64,000 nt of DNA from Thalassotalea_F euphylliae (GTDB taxonomy: Bacteria > Pseudomonadota > Gammaproteobacteria > Enterobacterales > Alteromonadaceae): positions 372,001-436,000 of the forward strand of contig NZ_JBHUIB010000012.1 in assembly GCF_042682785.1 (NCBI RefSeq), read 5' to 3'. Of this stretch, positions 1-9,865 are shown in pieces. The notes under the pieces are model-generated. The model was not told the DNA's origin. It ran no database searches and saw only the letters and a list, made by a program, of their open reading frames with translations. Position 1 is the stretch's first letter; every line of letters starts with the position of its first letter. A program made the position numbers and the translations under genes.

Positions 1-3000
1 CTTTTCATCGCTGATGCAAATATCAATATTGCCATGGCAGATGACGCGATAAACATCAAAACTTCTCCTATTAAAATGTCAGTTAATGAGCAGAGTTGGC
101 AACCATTTTTCATTAACACCATGATTGACAATGGCGATATTGATGGCGTCGTTTCCGAAATAGATATTGCTGGCGTTAGCGAAGTCATTCCATTATTTGT
201 TGACGATCCAGCTCTTAATGACACCTTAACAGCGTTAGCGCCAAAAGGGGCAATTCAAGATATTCATTTTAGACAGGTAGCAGGGATTTGGTCGGCGACA
301 GCTGAACTGAACAACTATCAAAATCAATATTTTCAAGGCGCACCAGGCATTGATAATGTTTTCGGAAGTATTGCCTTTAACGAGAACAAACTACACGCAG
401 AAATAGAGTCACAGCGCAGCGCACTTAACTTTGATAAAGACTTTAAACAACCCATAGCCTATAATAAATTAAACACCGAAGTGCTGGTGACTATAGGTGA
501 GGAAGGTGTTGACATTGATGTGCTCAATGCACAGGTAGAAGCAGATAATGTCGCGTTAACAGCTCAAGTAAACGTATCGATCCCCACCGAAGGTGAGGCT
601 GGCATGGCACTGTTTGCTGATATTGAGCGCGCTAATGCAGATTTTGCACACCTTTATTACCCACATTTACTCATGGGGGACGACTTAGTCGATTATCTAA
701 ATGCGAGTCTGAAGTCGGGTAAGGTAAGTAGTGGTAAAGTGCTATTTAACGGTAAGTTTACCGATTTTCCTTTCAATCAACATGAAGGCATCTTCGTCGT
801 AGATGCCGAACTGAAAGACGCAGAGTTTCAGTTTGATAGTAGTTGGCCAGCTATTAACAACATGGCGGCGAACCTAAACTTTACTAACAACGGTATGCTA
901 ATTACGGCTCGTTCTGGCGAACTACAAGGCCTAAATGTACGGGGCGTGACTGCTGAGATTGCCGATTTATCAGACGAGCAGTTGCTTTTAGTTAAGGCTG
1001 ACATAGACAATCAATTGCCAAAGCATGTCACGGCACTAATGAACACTAGTCCGTTGAAAGACAGTGTCGGCGAAACCTTGACCCAGCTAGTCATCAACAA
1101 ACCTATTTCTGGTTACTTCCAGTTAGATTTGCCACTCAACGATAGCAACAACACAATAGCTTCCGGTTATGTCGACTTTAATGACAACGAACTCAATTTA
1201 GAAACGCCCGAAATGGTGTTCGCCAATGTTAATGGTAGATTGTCATATAGTAACGAAGACATTAACACTAGAGACCTAACCGTTATGTGGCGGGGAATGC
1301 CGCTCGGTATAGACGTTACAGGCGCCTACCAAAGTGATTATTACCAAGTAGATATCGGTTTAGATGCTGATTGGCAGCAAACTGATTGGCAGCAACAAGT
1401 ACCTGCAACCTTACAAAAATACCTTAATGGTGTTGCTTCATGGCAAGGTGAGTTGGCCTTATTCATTCATGATGATGGTGGCTTTTCATATAACGCTTCA
1501 CTGAACAGCAGCCTGGAAGGTGCTGAGTTTCTTATTCCTGAGCCGTATCGTAAAGCAGCTACGGATAAAGTGGCGTTAAACGCTACTGTCACGGGCACAC
1601 GTAATAAATCTAATCTTGAAGTCGCGCTGGATGACCATTTAAGCTTTTATGGTGTGCTGAGTCACGAAGATACACAGTTTAAGATTGCCCATTTGGTCTT
1701 AGGTAAAGAAAGTATGTTGTTGCCGATGGATGGCTTCCATATAACAACAGCTTTGCACCACGCCGAATTTTCTCAGTGGAACCCTTTTATTTTTGACATA
1801 TTGGATAGTTTACCTGAAGGGAGCGAAGGTGATGTGCCGCTTATTTCAGCCCCTGAACGTATTCGAGGCAACGTAGATGAATTGGGTATTTTTGGTCAGA
1901 AGCTGACAAACATATCGTTCAACCTCTTAGACAAAGAAAATTGGTGGTTATTGAGGTTAAACGCAAAAGAAGCGCGCACAGATATTAAGTTTTACCCGGA
2001 TTGGTTGGAACAAGGTGTCGACGTTGATGCTGACTTTATTCATTTTACACCTGTGGTACAAGCCAATGATGCAGATACTGCAAACCTAGAGAATTCGCAG
2101 CAAGCAGAGACAGCCGTATACACCTTTGAGCAAAACAAAGCGCTATTCGACAGTATTCCGCGCATTAAATTTGATTGCGATAGTTGCAAGCTTGGTAGAT
2201 TAGACATGGGGCACGTCAGCTTTGATTTAGAGCGCGCGGACGACATGATCTTATTAAACAATTTTAAAGCGGAGCGCGGTAAAACCTTTGCGCATTTGGA
2301 AGCGGGTTGGTTACTGACAGAGCAAGATTCAACAACCACGGTTAGCGGCAAACTAAATGTTCGTCGTGTTGAGCGTGAAATGGAAGCGTTTGATTACCAA
2401 TCAACCGTTAAAGACAGTGGAATGAAGAGCGATTTCTCCATTAACTGGCGTGGCTCTCCTAGAGATTTCGAAATTGCCAAACTCAATGGTGATATCAAAG
2501 TGGCGTTGGATGATGGCTACTTAGCAGATGTTAATGACAAGGGAGCGCGAATACTTTCTGTGCTTAGTCTGCAATCCTTAGTTCGCAAGTTAACATTGGA
2601 CTTTCGTGACATCTTCTCAGATGGACTGTTCTATTCTTCCATTACTGGTGATGCAACCCTGCAAAACGGCGTGCTCTATACCGATAATGTTAGCTTAAAA
2701 GGCCCTGCTGGAACGGTTACCGTAAAAGGTAATACTGACCTAACGACCGAAGCACTTGATTATTCGATGTCATTAAAACCTAATTTGACGTCAAACTTGC
2801 CAGTACTCGCGTGGATAGCAACGTTAAATCCGGTGACTTTTTTGGCAGGTGTTGCGATTGATGAGGTGATTACTTCAAGGGTAGTTTCTGAGTTTAATTT
2901 TGAACTGACAGGAACCATGAGTGAGCCAAACTTTAGAGAAGTAGATCGTAAGACCCGAGATGTCACTGTTGGTCGCTCTACCCCGCCACAATTTGTCGAA

Positions 3001-3078
3001 CACAAAGAACCCTCTGAAGGCACGATAGAGCAGCCGTTACCTGATACCAAACCAGAAGGTGGTAAAAGTGACGGTTAG
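1..3078 (+). CDS. yhdP: YhdP-family AsmA-like envelope protein, 5'-partial
   Basis: The reading frame is open from base 1, so the true start lies upstream; the first ATG at 34 is internal. About 1,025 residues are visible. They look like the C-terminal part of the long, beta-rich YhdP/AsmA-like family, which in enterobacteria is an inner-membrane-anchored periplasm-spanning protein implicated in phospholipid transport to the outer membrane (family knowledge). The C-terminal third carries the AsmA-like part around residues 770-960, followed by a charged, proline-rich tail. The next gene overlaps its last codons, which suggests translational coupling. The order yhdP, nitrilase, tldD is common in gammaproteobacteria and supports the call. 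Transport itself is not shown by the sequence. Confidence 0.88.
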   Translation, partial: LFIADANINIAMADDAINIKTSPIKMSVNEQSWQPFFINTMIDNGDIDGVVSEIDIAGVSEVIPLFVDDPALNDTLTALAPKGAIQDIHFRQVAGIWSATAELNNYQNQYFQGAPGIDNVFGSIAFNENKLHAEIESQRSALNFDKDFKQPIAYNKLNTEVLVTIGEEGVDIDVLNAQVEADNVALTAQVNVSIPTEGEAGMALFADIERANADFAHLYYPHLLMGDDLVDYLNASLKSGKVSSGKVLFNGKFTDFPFNQHEGIFVVDAELKDAEFQFDSSWPAINNMAANLNFTNNGMLITARSGELQGLNVRGVTAEIADLSDEQLLLVKADIDNQLPKHVTALMNTSPLKDSVGETLTQLVINKPISGYFQLDLPLNDSNNTIASGYVDFNDNELNLETPEMVFANVNGRLSYSNEDINTRDLTVMWRGMPLGIDVTGAYQSDYYQVDIGLDADWQQTDWQQQVPATLQKYLNGVASWQGELALFIHDDGGFSYNASLNSSLEGAEFLIPEPYRKAATDKVALNATVTGTRNKSNLEVALDDHLSFYGVLSHEDTQFKIAHLVLGKESMLLPMDGFHITTALHHAEFSQWNPFIFDILDSLPEGSEGDVPLISAPERIRGNVDELGIFGQKLTNISFNLLDKENWWLLRLNAKEARTDIKFYPDWLEQGVDVDADFIHFTPVVQANDADTANLENSQQAETAVYTFEQNKALFDSIPRIKFDCDSCKLGRLDMGHVSFDLERADDMILLNNFKAERGKTFAHLEAGWLLTEQDSTTTVSGKLNVRRVEREMEAFDYQSTVKDSGMKSDFSINWRGSPRDFEIAKLNGDIKVALDDGYLADVNDKGARILSVLSLQSLVRKLTLDFRDIFSDGLFYSSITGDATLQNGVLYTDNVSLKGPAGTVTVKGNTDLTTEALDYSMSLKPNLTSNLPVLAWIATLNPVTFLAGVAIDEVITSRVVSEFNFELTGTMSEPNFREVDRKTRDVTVGRSTPPQFVEHKEPSEGTIEQPLPDTKPEGGKSDG

Positions 3079-3898
3079 TTTAACGGCGATTCAAATGCGC
3101 TCTAAGCCGGATGTCATGGCAAACCTAGTGGACATAGAGCAGCAATTATCTGAACTCGACATTACTGAACAACATCTGGTGTTATTGCCAGAGTGTTGTC
3201 TTTATTTTGGCGGAAAAGATAAAGATCAGTTATCGCTAGCTCACGATGCGCATATGTTTGAAGCTATGATTGAAGGTTTAGCACACCTAGCTCAGACTTT
3301 TGGCGTTTATTTAACAGCTGGTAGTGTACCAATGGCATCCCCTGTCGCAGATAAATTTACCAATGCGTCGCTGGTTATTGATCCACAAGGGCAGGTTATT
3401 GCTGATTATCAAAAGCTTCATCTCTTTGATGTCGAGGTGGCGGATAGCGAGAAAAATTACCGAGAATCTCGTTATACCCAAGCAGGCAGAAAAGTGGTGA
3501 ATTGTGCATTGCCTTTTGCCAACCTAGGGCTGACAATATGCTACGACTTACGCTTTCCTGAACTGTTTCGTCAGTTAACCGAAAACGGGGCTGACATCAT
3601 TACTGTGCCTGCTGCTTTTACGCGAGTCACAGGTAAAGCCCACTGGCAAAGTTTACTGCAGGCGAGAGCCATAGAGAACCAAGTATACATAATGGCTGCT
3701 GGCCAAGAAGGTATCCATGCCAACGGCAGAGAAACTTGGGGTCATAGTATGATCATAAACCCTTGGGGCGAAGTATTAACAACTATAGACCAAGGGGTAG
3801 GCGCGGTAACCGCGACTTTTGAACCTGAATTTTTGCAAGAAGTAAGGCGCAACATTCCTGTTGCTCAACACAACCGATTTACGACAGAGTTAATTTAA
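3068..3898 (+). CDS. Carbon-nitrogen hydrolase (nitrilase superfamily amidase)
   Basis: This 276-residue protein carries the nitrilase-superfamily triad: Glu in LLPECCLYF (about E42), Lys in YQKLHLFDV (about K116) and Cys in TICYDLRFPELF (about C158). Such enzymes hydrolyse amide C-N bonds. The bacterial YbeM/Nit1-like branch removes deaminated glutathione, and that branch is the likeliest substrate class here, by resemblance only. The GTG at 3068 is preferred because AGAAGG sits 8 nt upstream (3054-3059); an in-frame GTG at 3059 would extend it by three residues. The gene overlaps the yhdP end by 11 bp and ends 2 bp before tldD, so the three are probably co-transcribed. It is probably cytoplasmic, since no signal peptide is seen. 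Confidence 0.88.
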   Translation: MTVSLTAIQMRSKPDVMANLVDIEQQLSELDITEQHLVLLPECCLYFGGKDKDQLSLAHDAHMFEAMIEGLAHLAQTFGVYLTAGSVPMASPVADKFTNASLVIDPQGQVIADYQKLHLFDVEVADSEKNYRESRYTQAGRKVVNCALPFANLGLTICYDLRFPELFRQLTENGADIITVPAAFTRVTGKAHWQSLLQARAIENQVYIMAAGQEGIHANGRETWGHSMIINPWGEVLTTIDQGVGAVTATFEPEFLQEVRRNIPVAQHNRFTTELI

Positions 3899-3900
3899 TT

Positions 3901-5340
3901 ATGAATAAGGTCGAGCAGTCTTTGCTAACCGACAGTCAACTAGACCGAAGTGCATTGTCAGACACATTAGCCCATATCCATCAGCACAGTGTTGATTTCG
4001 CTGACTTGTATTTTCAGTCGTCTCGCCATGAATCATGGATGTTAGAAGACGGTATCGTCAAAGAAGGCTCTTACAACATAGAACGTGGTGTTGGCATTCG
4101 AGCTATTTCAGGTGAGAAAACAGGTTTTGCTTATTCTGACGATATCTCAGCGCAAGCGTTGGAAAAAGCCGCTAGTGCAGCTCGTGGTATTGCGACGAAA
4201 GGCCAGCAAGGCAAAGTACAGGTTTTTACTGATGTATCAGCGGATGAGATTTATCACACGGTAGACCCGCTTTCGAGCTTGTCACAGGAAAAGAAAATCG
4301 CGTTACTTCATGAAGTTGAAGCGCATGCACGTGCAGCTGATAAGCGCGTAAGCCAAGTTATTGTTAGTTTATCTGGTATTTACGAGCACGTGCTGGTTGC
4401 CGCTACAGACGGCACATTTGCGACAGATATTCGTCCGTTAGTGCGCCTTAATTGTTCGGTGTTGGTTGAATCAAACGGTAAACGTGAACGTGGCAGCTCA
4501 GGTGGCGGTGCGCGAACTGATTATAGCTTCTTCTTTGAAGCTGAAGGAGATAAACCTCGCTACAAACATTACGCCGAAGAAGCTGTACGCCAAGCTGTCG
4601 TTAATTTAGATGCTATTGAAGCACCTGCTGGTACACTACCTGTGGTATTAGGCGCAGGTTGGCCAGGAGTGTTGTTGCATGAAGCGGTAGGTCACGGCTT
4701 AGAGGGTGACTTTAACCGCAAAGGCTCATCGGCTTTTTCAGGAAAAGTTGGACAACGTGTCGCTTCAGAGCTGTGTACTATTGTTGATGACGGCACCATT
4801 GTTGGTCGTCGTGGTTCAGTCAATATCGATGATGAAGGTACGCCGGGGGCGTACAATGTCTTGATTGAAGACGGTATTTTGAAAGGCTATATGCAAGACA
4901 AGCACAACGCGAGCTTAATGGGTGTAGCACCAACAGGTAATGGTCGTCGAGAGTCATACGCGCACTTACCTATGCCACGTATGACCAATACATATATGCT
5001 TGCTGGTGAGTCGTCACCAGACGATATTATTAAATCGGTCAAGAAAGGCATCTATGCGCCAAACTTTGCGGGTGGCCAAGTTGATATCACGTCTGGAAAA
5101 TTCGTGTTTACCAGTGCCGAAGCTTACATGATTGAGGATGGAAAAATTACAACTCCAGTAAAAGGCGCCACCTTAATTGGCAGCGGGCCAGAATCTATGC
5201 AAAAAGTGAGCATGGTTGGTAACGACCTCAAACTGGATGCTGGCGTAGGGGTATGTGGTAAAGACGGTCAAAGCGTGCCTGTTGGTGTTGGTCAGCCCAC
5301 ACTAAAAGTCGATGAGATGACGATAGGTGGTACTAACTAA
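3901..5340 (+). CDS. tldD: Metalloprotease TldD
   Basis: The protein has 479 residues, close to the usual TldD length of about 481. It contains the zinc-binding HExxxH motif as HEAVGH, with H260, E261 and H264, inside the conserved GWPGVLLHEAVGHGLEGD block. TldD works with TldE/PmbA as a heterodimeric protease that degrades unfolded peptides and matures some peptide antibiotics and toxins (family knowledge). PmbA is not in this window. The ATG at 3901 follows the amidase stop by 2 bp, so this is the last gene of the yhdP-amidase-tldD unit. A clear intrinsic terminator follows at 5363-5391. Confidence 0.95.
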   Translation: MNKVEQSLLTDSQLDRSALSDTLAHIHQHSVDFADLYFQSSRHESWMLEDGIVKEGSYNIERGVGIRAISGEKTGFAYSDDISAQALEKAASAARGIATKGQQGKVQVFTDVSADEIYHTVDPLSSLSQEKKIALLHEVEAHARAADKRVSQVIVSLSGIYEHVLVAATDGTFATDIRPLVRLNCSVLVESNGKRERGSSGGGARTDYSFFFEAEGDKPRYKHYAEEAVRQAVVNLDAIEAPAGTLPVVLGAGWPGVLLHEAVGHGLEGDFNRKGSSAFSGKVGQRVASELCTIVDDGTIVGRRGSVNIDDEGTPGAYNVLIEDGILKGYMQDKHNASLMGVAPTGNGRRESYAHLPMPRMTNTYMLAGESSPDDIIKSVKKGIYAPNFAGGQVDITSGKFVFTSAEAYMIEDGKITTPVKGATLIGSGPESMQKVSMVGNDLKLDAGVGVCGKDGQSVPVGVGQPTLKVDEMTIGGTN

Positions 5341-5362
5341 CCTTAGTTTATGTACTTAACGG

Positions 5363-5391
5363 AAAGCCGACGTAATACGTTGGCTTTTTTT
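5363..5391 (+). terminator. Intrinsic terminator after tldD
   Basis: The arms AAAGCCGACG (5363-5372) and CGTTGGCTTT (5378-5387) form a 10-bp stem with one G-U pair around a TAATA loop. A run of seven T at 5385-5391 follows. It closes the yhdP-amidase-tldD unit. I saw no convincing element in the remaining sequence up to the next start at 5554. Confidence 0.85.
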
Positions 5392-5553
5392 ATATTTGTT
5401 TGTCTCACAGTGTCGCTTTGTTAACGAATGTAACTAACTGTTAAAAAGCGTAGATTTGTCGCAAATTATCGTGCGTTAAACGGATTTTTCACCATTACTT
5501 AAAGCTCCTTAGCTATTATCCCCACCAATCGCATGGAATAGACGAGCTACAAC

Positions 5554-8500
5554 ATGAATTTGACCCGCAACGCCCTCAAAAATCCCGCCGCTATTATCGT
5601 TGTTGTCGCCTTGGTGATGGTCTTTGGCCTGCTGAGTGTGTTTAAGCTTCCTATTCAACTGACGCCTGATATTGAACAACCACAAATAAGTATTTCGACC
5701 GGTTGGCGCAGTGCAGCACCTGAAGAAATGGAGTCTGTGATTATCGAGCCGCTCGAAAATGCGGTGAAAAATACCCAAGGCGTCACGAAAGTTACCACGA
5801 ATATTCAACGTGGCTTTGGATTTATTAGCCTGACATTCGATGTTGGCACTGACATGCAGCAAGCCATGCTTGATGTCATAAACAACCTTAACCAAGCACC
5901 ACCGCTGCCGTTAGATGCTATGGAACCCGTGGTTTCTGCTGGTGGTGGTCGTGGTGGCCCACAGACCGCTTCTCTACTTATCAAAACACTACCTGACAAC
6001 CCTGTGAAAGACTTAGGTACGTATCAAAAACTGATAGAGGACGTTGTTAGGCCTCGCTTTGCTAGAATTCCAGGTCTTGCGCAAGTCAACTTAAATAGTC
6101 ACCGTGACCAGGAACTACGTATCACTTTCGACCCACTCAGAGCAGCTTCGCTGGGCTTAAGTATTGGCGATATTACGTCTACTGTTGCACGTGCGAATGA
6201 TGTCTCAGCTGGTGTAGCCGATGTTGGTCGACGTCAATACACAGTCCGTTTTGCGGGCAAATACAGTGTTGAAAACTTAACGGAAATGATTGTTGGCTAT
6301 AGTGGAACACGCCCAATTTACTTGAAAGATATTGCCACGGTAGAGAAAACCTTAGTTGACCGCTTTGGTTTTAGTTTACGTAGCGGTCAGCCAGCGTACT
6401 ATTTTACATTGATGCGCCAAAACGACGCCAATACGGTTGCTCTTCTTGATGAAATCAATATTGCTATTAAAGAGCTCAACGAAGGTCCAATGAAGGCTGC
6501 CGGTCTAACCATAGATTTGAGCTTTGACGCTTCAGTTCATATCCGCAATGCATTGAAACTAGTGAAAGGAAACTTAGGGTTAGGTGTATTGCTCGCGTTG
6601 ATTATCTTGTGGCTATTTCTGCGCGGTTGGAAGAATACGTTGATCATCGCAACCACTATTCCAATCTCATTGATGGTTTCGTTTGTCGCGCTCAGCATTT
6701 TTGATCGCAGTTTAAACGTTATTTCACTTGCGGGTTTAGCCTTCTCCGTTGGATTAGTGTTAGATGCTGCGATTATTGTGCAAGAGAACATTGTCCGAAT
6801 GCGCACGCAAGGGTTAGACAATCACAAGGCGGTTATGAAAGGGGCAATGCAAGTAACAGGTGCATTGTTCGCTTCAACGGCAACCAGTGTCGCGATTTTC
6901 CTACCAATATTGTTTATGAAAGGCGTGGAGGGGCAACTGTTTTCAGACCTTGCGTTGACATTGTCTATTGCGGTTATTGCGTCGTTAATATCCGCCATTA
7001 CAGTGCTGCCTATTGCCAGTAAGTACTGGTTGAAAAATGATAAAGAAACCGACCCGATGGCGCACTATTGGCAAAAGTTGACCAACCTTATCATGCGGCT
7101 CACAAATACGCGTGTTAAGCGTTTTACTTGGATTGGTGTGTTAATTGGTGGATCACTGTGTGTCACCTTTTTATTGCTACCCAAAACGGACTTCATGCCG
7201 CGAGCGCCAACTGATGGCTTCTTCTACAGCTTGAATATGCCTCCAGGTGGCAATGTCGATTTTGTTGAAAACGAAATGGCAAACCTTATCAAAGAACGAT
7301 TAGCGCCATACTTGTCAGGTGAAAAGCAGCCAAAGATTAAAAGCTATAACTTTTACACTAATGGAACGGCAAATACAGGGGGCTTCATATACTCTGACGA
7401 CCCAACGCGCGTTGAAGAGTTAATGGATATTACCCGTAATGAAATTTTCAAAGGCTTACCGGATACGCAAGCATTCTTGTTTCGAGGGTCGATGATTAAT
7501 GTCTCTGGTAGTGGTAACGGTAGAACCGTAGATATTGATATTAATGGTTCAGACATTGAAGCGTTAATCAAAGTGGCACAAACGGGTATGGCAACTATTA
7601 GTCAGGAAATGGAAAATACCACAGCGTTCCCTATGCCGAGTTTGAGCTTATCAGAGCCGGAATTACAATTAGTGCCGAATGACCAACGCATTACTCAAGC
7701 TGGGTTAACCAGACGAGATGTCGCCAATGCGGTGAGAGCATTCACGAGTGGCTTATTCATTAACGAATACTTTGACGGTAATGACCGCGTGAATGTCATT
7801 CTACGTGGTGATCGCTGGCAAACACCAGATGAGTTGGCTTCTTTACCAATATATTCGCCATTTGCAGGTATTCAAACCATTGGTGAGCTGACTGATATTG
7901 TGCGCACAGCGGGTCCAACACAGCTTCGCCGTGTTGATGGCAAACGAACCATCAGTATCCAAGTGACACCGCCAGCAGACATGTCGTTAGAAGAAGCGCT
8001 TACGATTCTAAATGAAAAAGTCGTACCGAAAATGCAAGAACAGTTGCCAGCCGATTCTTCTATTCTGCTGAGCGGAAACGTGAATAAAATGGCTGCAGCA
8101 ATCAGTGACATGATTCAGAACTTTGTACTGGCGTTGATTATTTTATTCTTGCTGATGACGGCACTGTTTAAGTCAGCTAAAGATAGCTTGTTAGTGCTGT
8201 TAGTTATGCCATTAGCTGTTGGTGGTGGTGTATTGGCGCTAAACGTATTGAATATGTTTACCTTCCAGTCACTCGATTTGCTGACCATGATTGGCTTTAT
8301 CATTTTATTAGGGCTAGTTGTGAATAACGCCATTTTATTGGTTGACCAAACTCGTCGCGCTCAACGTGAAGGTATGACGACGCGCCGTGCAGTTGCACAG
8401 GCAGTGCGCGTGCGCGCTCGCCCAGTATATATGAGTACCCTAACCAGTTTATTCGGTATGTTGCCGTTAATGTTAATGCCTGGTGTTGGCAGCGAAATAT

Positions 8501-8667
8501 ATCGCGGTCTAGCCACGGTAATTGTAGGGGGAATGATGGTAAGTGCATTGTTCACGTTGATTTTGTTCCCCGCATTACTGCGCTTTAACGAAAAAGACAC
8601 ACCGCACCAATCAGACAATATTGAGCCGCTGCACCCAGAGCCTCAATTAAAAATAAGCAATAGCTAG
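5554..8667 (+). CDS. RND-family efflux transporter permease subunit
   Basis: This is a 1037-residue inner-membrane pump of the AcrB/HAE-like RND type. There is an N-terminal membrane helix (residues 10-28), a large periplasmic loop, a block of membrane helices around residues 335-545, a second periplasmic loop and a final block from about residue 850. The helix-4 motif reads GLVLDAAIIVQEN, with one Asp (D404) and Ala where AcrB has its second Asp. The helix-10 position matching AcrB Lys940 is Asn924, in GLVVNNAILLVD. The proton-relay set therefore differs from AcrB; single-Asp variants are known in other RND branches. The adaptor follows 9 bp downstream. No outer-membrane channel gene is present, so a shared TolC-like channel is inferred. 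Substrate is unknown. Confidence 0.92.
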   Translation: MNLTRNALKNPAAIIVVVALVMVFGLLSVFKLPIQLTPDIEQPQISISTGWRSAAPEEMESVIIEPLENAVKNTQGVTKVTTNIQRGFGFISLTFDVGTDMQQAMLDVINNLNQAPPLPLDAMEPVVSAGGGRGGPQTASLLIKTLPDNPVKDLGTYQKLIEDVVRPRFARIPGLAQVNLNSHRDQELRITFDPLRAASLGLSIGDITSTVARANDVSAGVADVGRRQYTVRFAGKYSVENLTEMIVGYSGTRPIYLKDIATVEKTLVDRFGFSLRSGQPAYYFTLMRQNDANTVALLDEINIAIKELNEGPMKAAGLTIDLSFDASVHIRNALKLVKGNLGLGVLLALIILWLFLRGWKNTLIIATTIPISLMVSFVALSIFDRSLNVISLAGLAFSVGLVLDAAIIVQENIVRMRTQGLDNHKAVMKGAMQVTGALFASTATSVAIFLPILFMKGVEGQLFSDLALTLSIAVIASLISAITVLPIASKYWLKNDKETDPMAHYWQKLTNLIMRLTNTRVKRFTWIGVLIGGSLCVTFLLLPKTDFMPRAPTDGFFYSLNMPPGGNVDFVENEMANLIKERLAPYLSGEKQPKIKSYNFYTNGTANTGGFIYSDDPTRVEELMDITRNEIFKGLPDTQAFLFRGSMINVSGSGNGRTVDIDINGSDIEALIKVAQTGMATISQEMENTTAFPMPSLSLSEPELQLVPNDQRITQAGLTRRDVANAVRAFTSGLFINEYFDGNDRVNVILRGDRWQTPDELASLPIYSPFAGIQTIGELTDIVRTAGPTQLRRVDGKRTISIQVTPPADMSLEEALTILNEKVVPKMQEQLPADSSILLSGNVNKMAAAISDMIQNFVLALIILFLLMTALFKSAKDSLLVLLVMPLAVGGGVLALNVLNMFTFQSLDLLTMIGFIILLGLVVNNAILLVDQTRRAQREGMTTRRAVAQAVRVRARPVYMSTLTSLFGMLPLMLMPGVGSEIYRGLATVIVGGMMVSALFTLILFPALLRFNEKDTPHQSDNIEPLHPEPQLKISNS

Positions 8668-8676
8668 GAGCTTGCT

Positions 8677-9747
8677 ATGAGTATTTTTTCACTGACACGA
8701 CATACGTTCTCAAGCAAGACACTTCTTTTTGCGGCTTCATTAGTAGCTAGCGTAAGTGTACATGCGAACACGCCACCACCAAGCCCAGTAAAAGTCGATG
8801 CTGTAACAACTGTTCCTCTTGGCGCTACAGCTGACTTAATGGGAACTGTTCACAGTAAAATGCACGTGCCGATTACGGCAGGTATTAGTGGCAGAGTAGA
8901 GTGGGTAGCTGAACCTGGGAGTTTTGTTCTAGAAGGCGAACCGCTGGTAAAAATGGATATGTTGCCGCTCTCGCTGCGCCGAGCAGAACAAATCGCACAA
9001 ATTAAGCGTGCTACCATCAACAAGAACTATCTTGCTAATGAGGTTGACCGTTTAGAAAGGCTACGTAAAACAAACGCGACATCACAATTTCAATTGGATC
9101 AAACCAAATCTGAATATGAGCTAGCAGAAGCGGATATGGAAATTGCTAAGTTGAAGCTAGAGCAACTCGAAGATGAAATTAATCGAGCGACGGTTAAAGC
9201 GCCTTATGATGGCGTGGTCACTGAACGGTTAGTATTAGCAGGTACAGACGTTAATCGTAGCGACACATTAAGTAAATTCTTAGATACGGAACATCTTGAA
9301 GCGCGTGTCTATATTCCTATTAAATATTTAGCATTTATGCGCTTAGGGCGCGAACTGTCGCTAAGTAATGAGCAGCAACAGTTAAAAGCGAATATCACTG
9401 CGGTGATCCCAAGTGCTGATCCACGCTCACAAACCTTTGAAGTACGTGTCGAAATTCCGGCTCATTTAAATGAGCAATGGGCGGCAGGGCAGTTAGTCAA
9501 AGTGACAGTGCCAATTCAGCAAGCGGTGCCTACGCTTACGGTTCACCGTGATGCACTGATACTGCGTAAAGACGGTACGTATGTGGTGCGTGTTGATGAA
9601 GAAAGCAAAGTAACCCGTTTAAAAGTTCAAGTAGGTCAAGGCACATCCGATCGTGTTTCCGTTATTGGTGAGCTAAATACGGGCGACCTTGTCGCGATTC
9701 GGGGCGCAGAGCGTTTGCAAGAAGGCCAATCAGTAGTCATCAATTAG
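8677..9747 (+). CDS. RND efflux periplasmic adaptor (membrane fusion protein)
   Basis: The 356-residue protein has a signal peptide (hydrophobic stretch at about residues 15-30 ending in VHA before N31) and no lipobox Cys, so it is probably exported but not lipidated. A split lipoyl/barrel-sandwich domain (around residues 60-90 and 165-190) flanks an alpha-helical hairpin rich in Glu, Leu and Lys (about 100-165). A beta-barrel and a membrane-proximal domain follow, as in HlyD/AcrA-type adaptors. It links the upstream permease to an outer-membrane channel. AGGAG stands just before the ATG. Permease-before-adaptor order is the reverse of acrAB. Confidence 0.9.
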   Translation: MSIFSLTRHTFSSKTLLFAASLVASVSVHANTPPPSPVKVDAVTTVPLGATADLMGTVHSKMHVPITAGISGRVEWVAEPGSFVLEGEPLVKMDMLPLSLRRAEQIAQIKRATINKNYLANEVDRLERLRKTNATSQFQLDQTKSEYELAEADMEIAKLKLEQLEDEINRATVKAPYDGVVTERLVLAGTDVNRSDTLSKFLDTEHLEARVYIPIKYLAFMRLGRELSLSNEQQQLKANITAVIPSADPRSQTFEVRVEIPAHLNEQWAAGQLVKVTVPIQQAVPTLTVHRDALILRKDGTYVVRVDEESKVTRLKVQVGQGTSDRVSVIGELNTGDLVAIRGAERLQEGQSVVIN

Positions 9748-9816
9748 GGCGAACAATACCTTGTTCGTTCGAGGTTACTTAATTTAATTCAACACCTTAA
9801 ATTAACCTCAATCTTT

Positions 9817-9865
9817 AAAGTGTGGTACATTTAATTAAGGAATAATAATTACATGTACCACCTTT
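9817..9865 (+). promoter_or_regulatory. Long hairpin enclosing the degS initiation region
   Basis: AAAG (9817-9820) and GTGGTACAT (9822-9830) pair with ATGTACCAC (9853-9861) and CTTT (9862-9865), leaving T9821 as a bulge. After one mismatch the stem continues as TAATTA (9832-9837) with TAATTA (9846-9851). That gives 19 pairs around the 8-nt loop AGGAATAA. The only Shine-Dalgarno-like AGGA lies in the loop. The degS TTG start and an overlapping minigene (ATG 9853, codons for MYHL, stop TGA 9865-9867) lie in or at the 3' arm. Seen directly: the inverted repeat. Inferred: RNA control of translation, or a DNA operator. Confidence 0.6.

Noticed and set aside
2040..2351. 103-codon minus-strand ORF within yhdP
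   Set aside because: It has no domain or start signal, and the plus-strand frame is continuous and conserved-looking.
9750..9767. Terminator after the RND adaptor gene (CGAACAA/TTGTTCG stem)
   Set aside because: The stem is real, but no T run follows, so termination is not supported.
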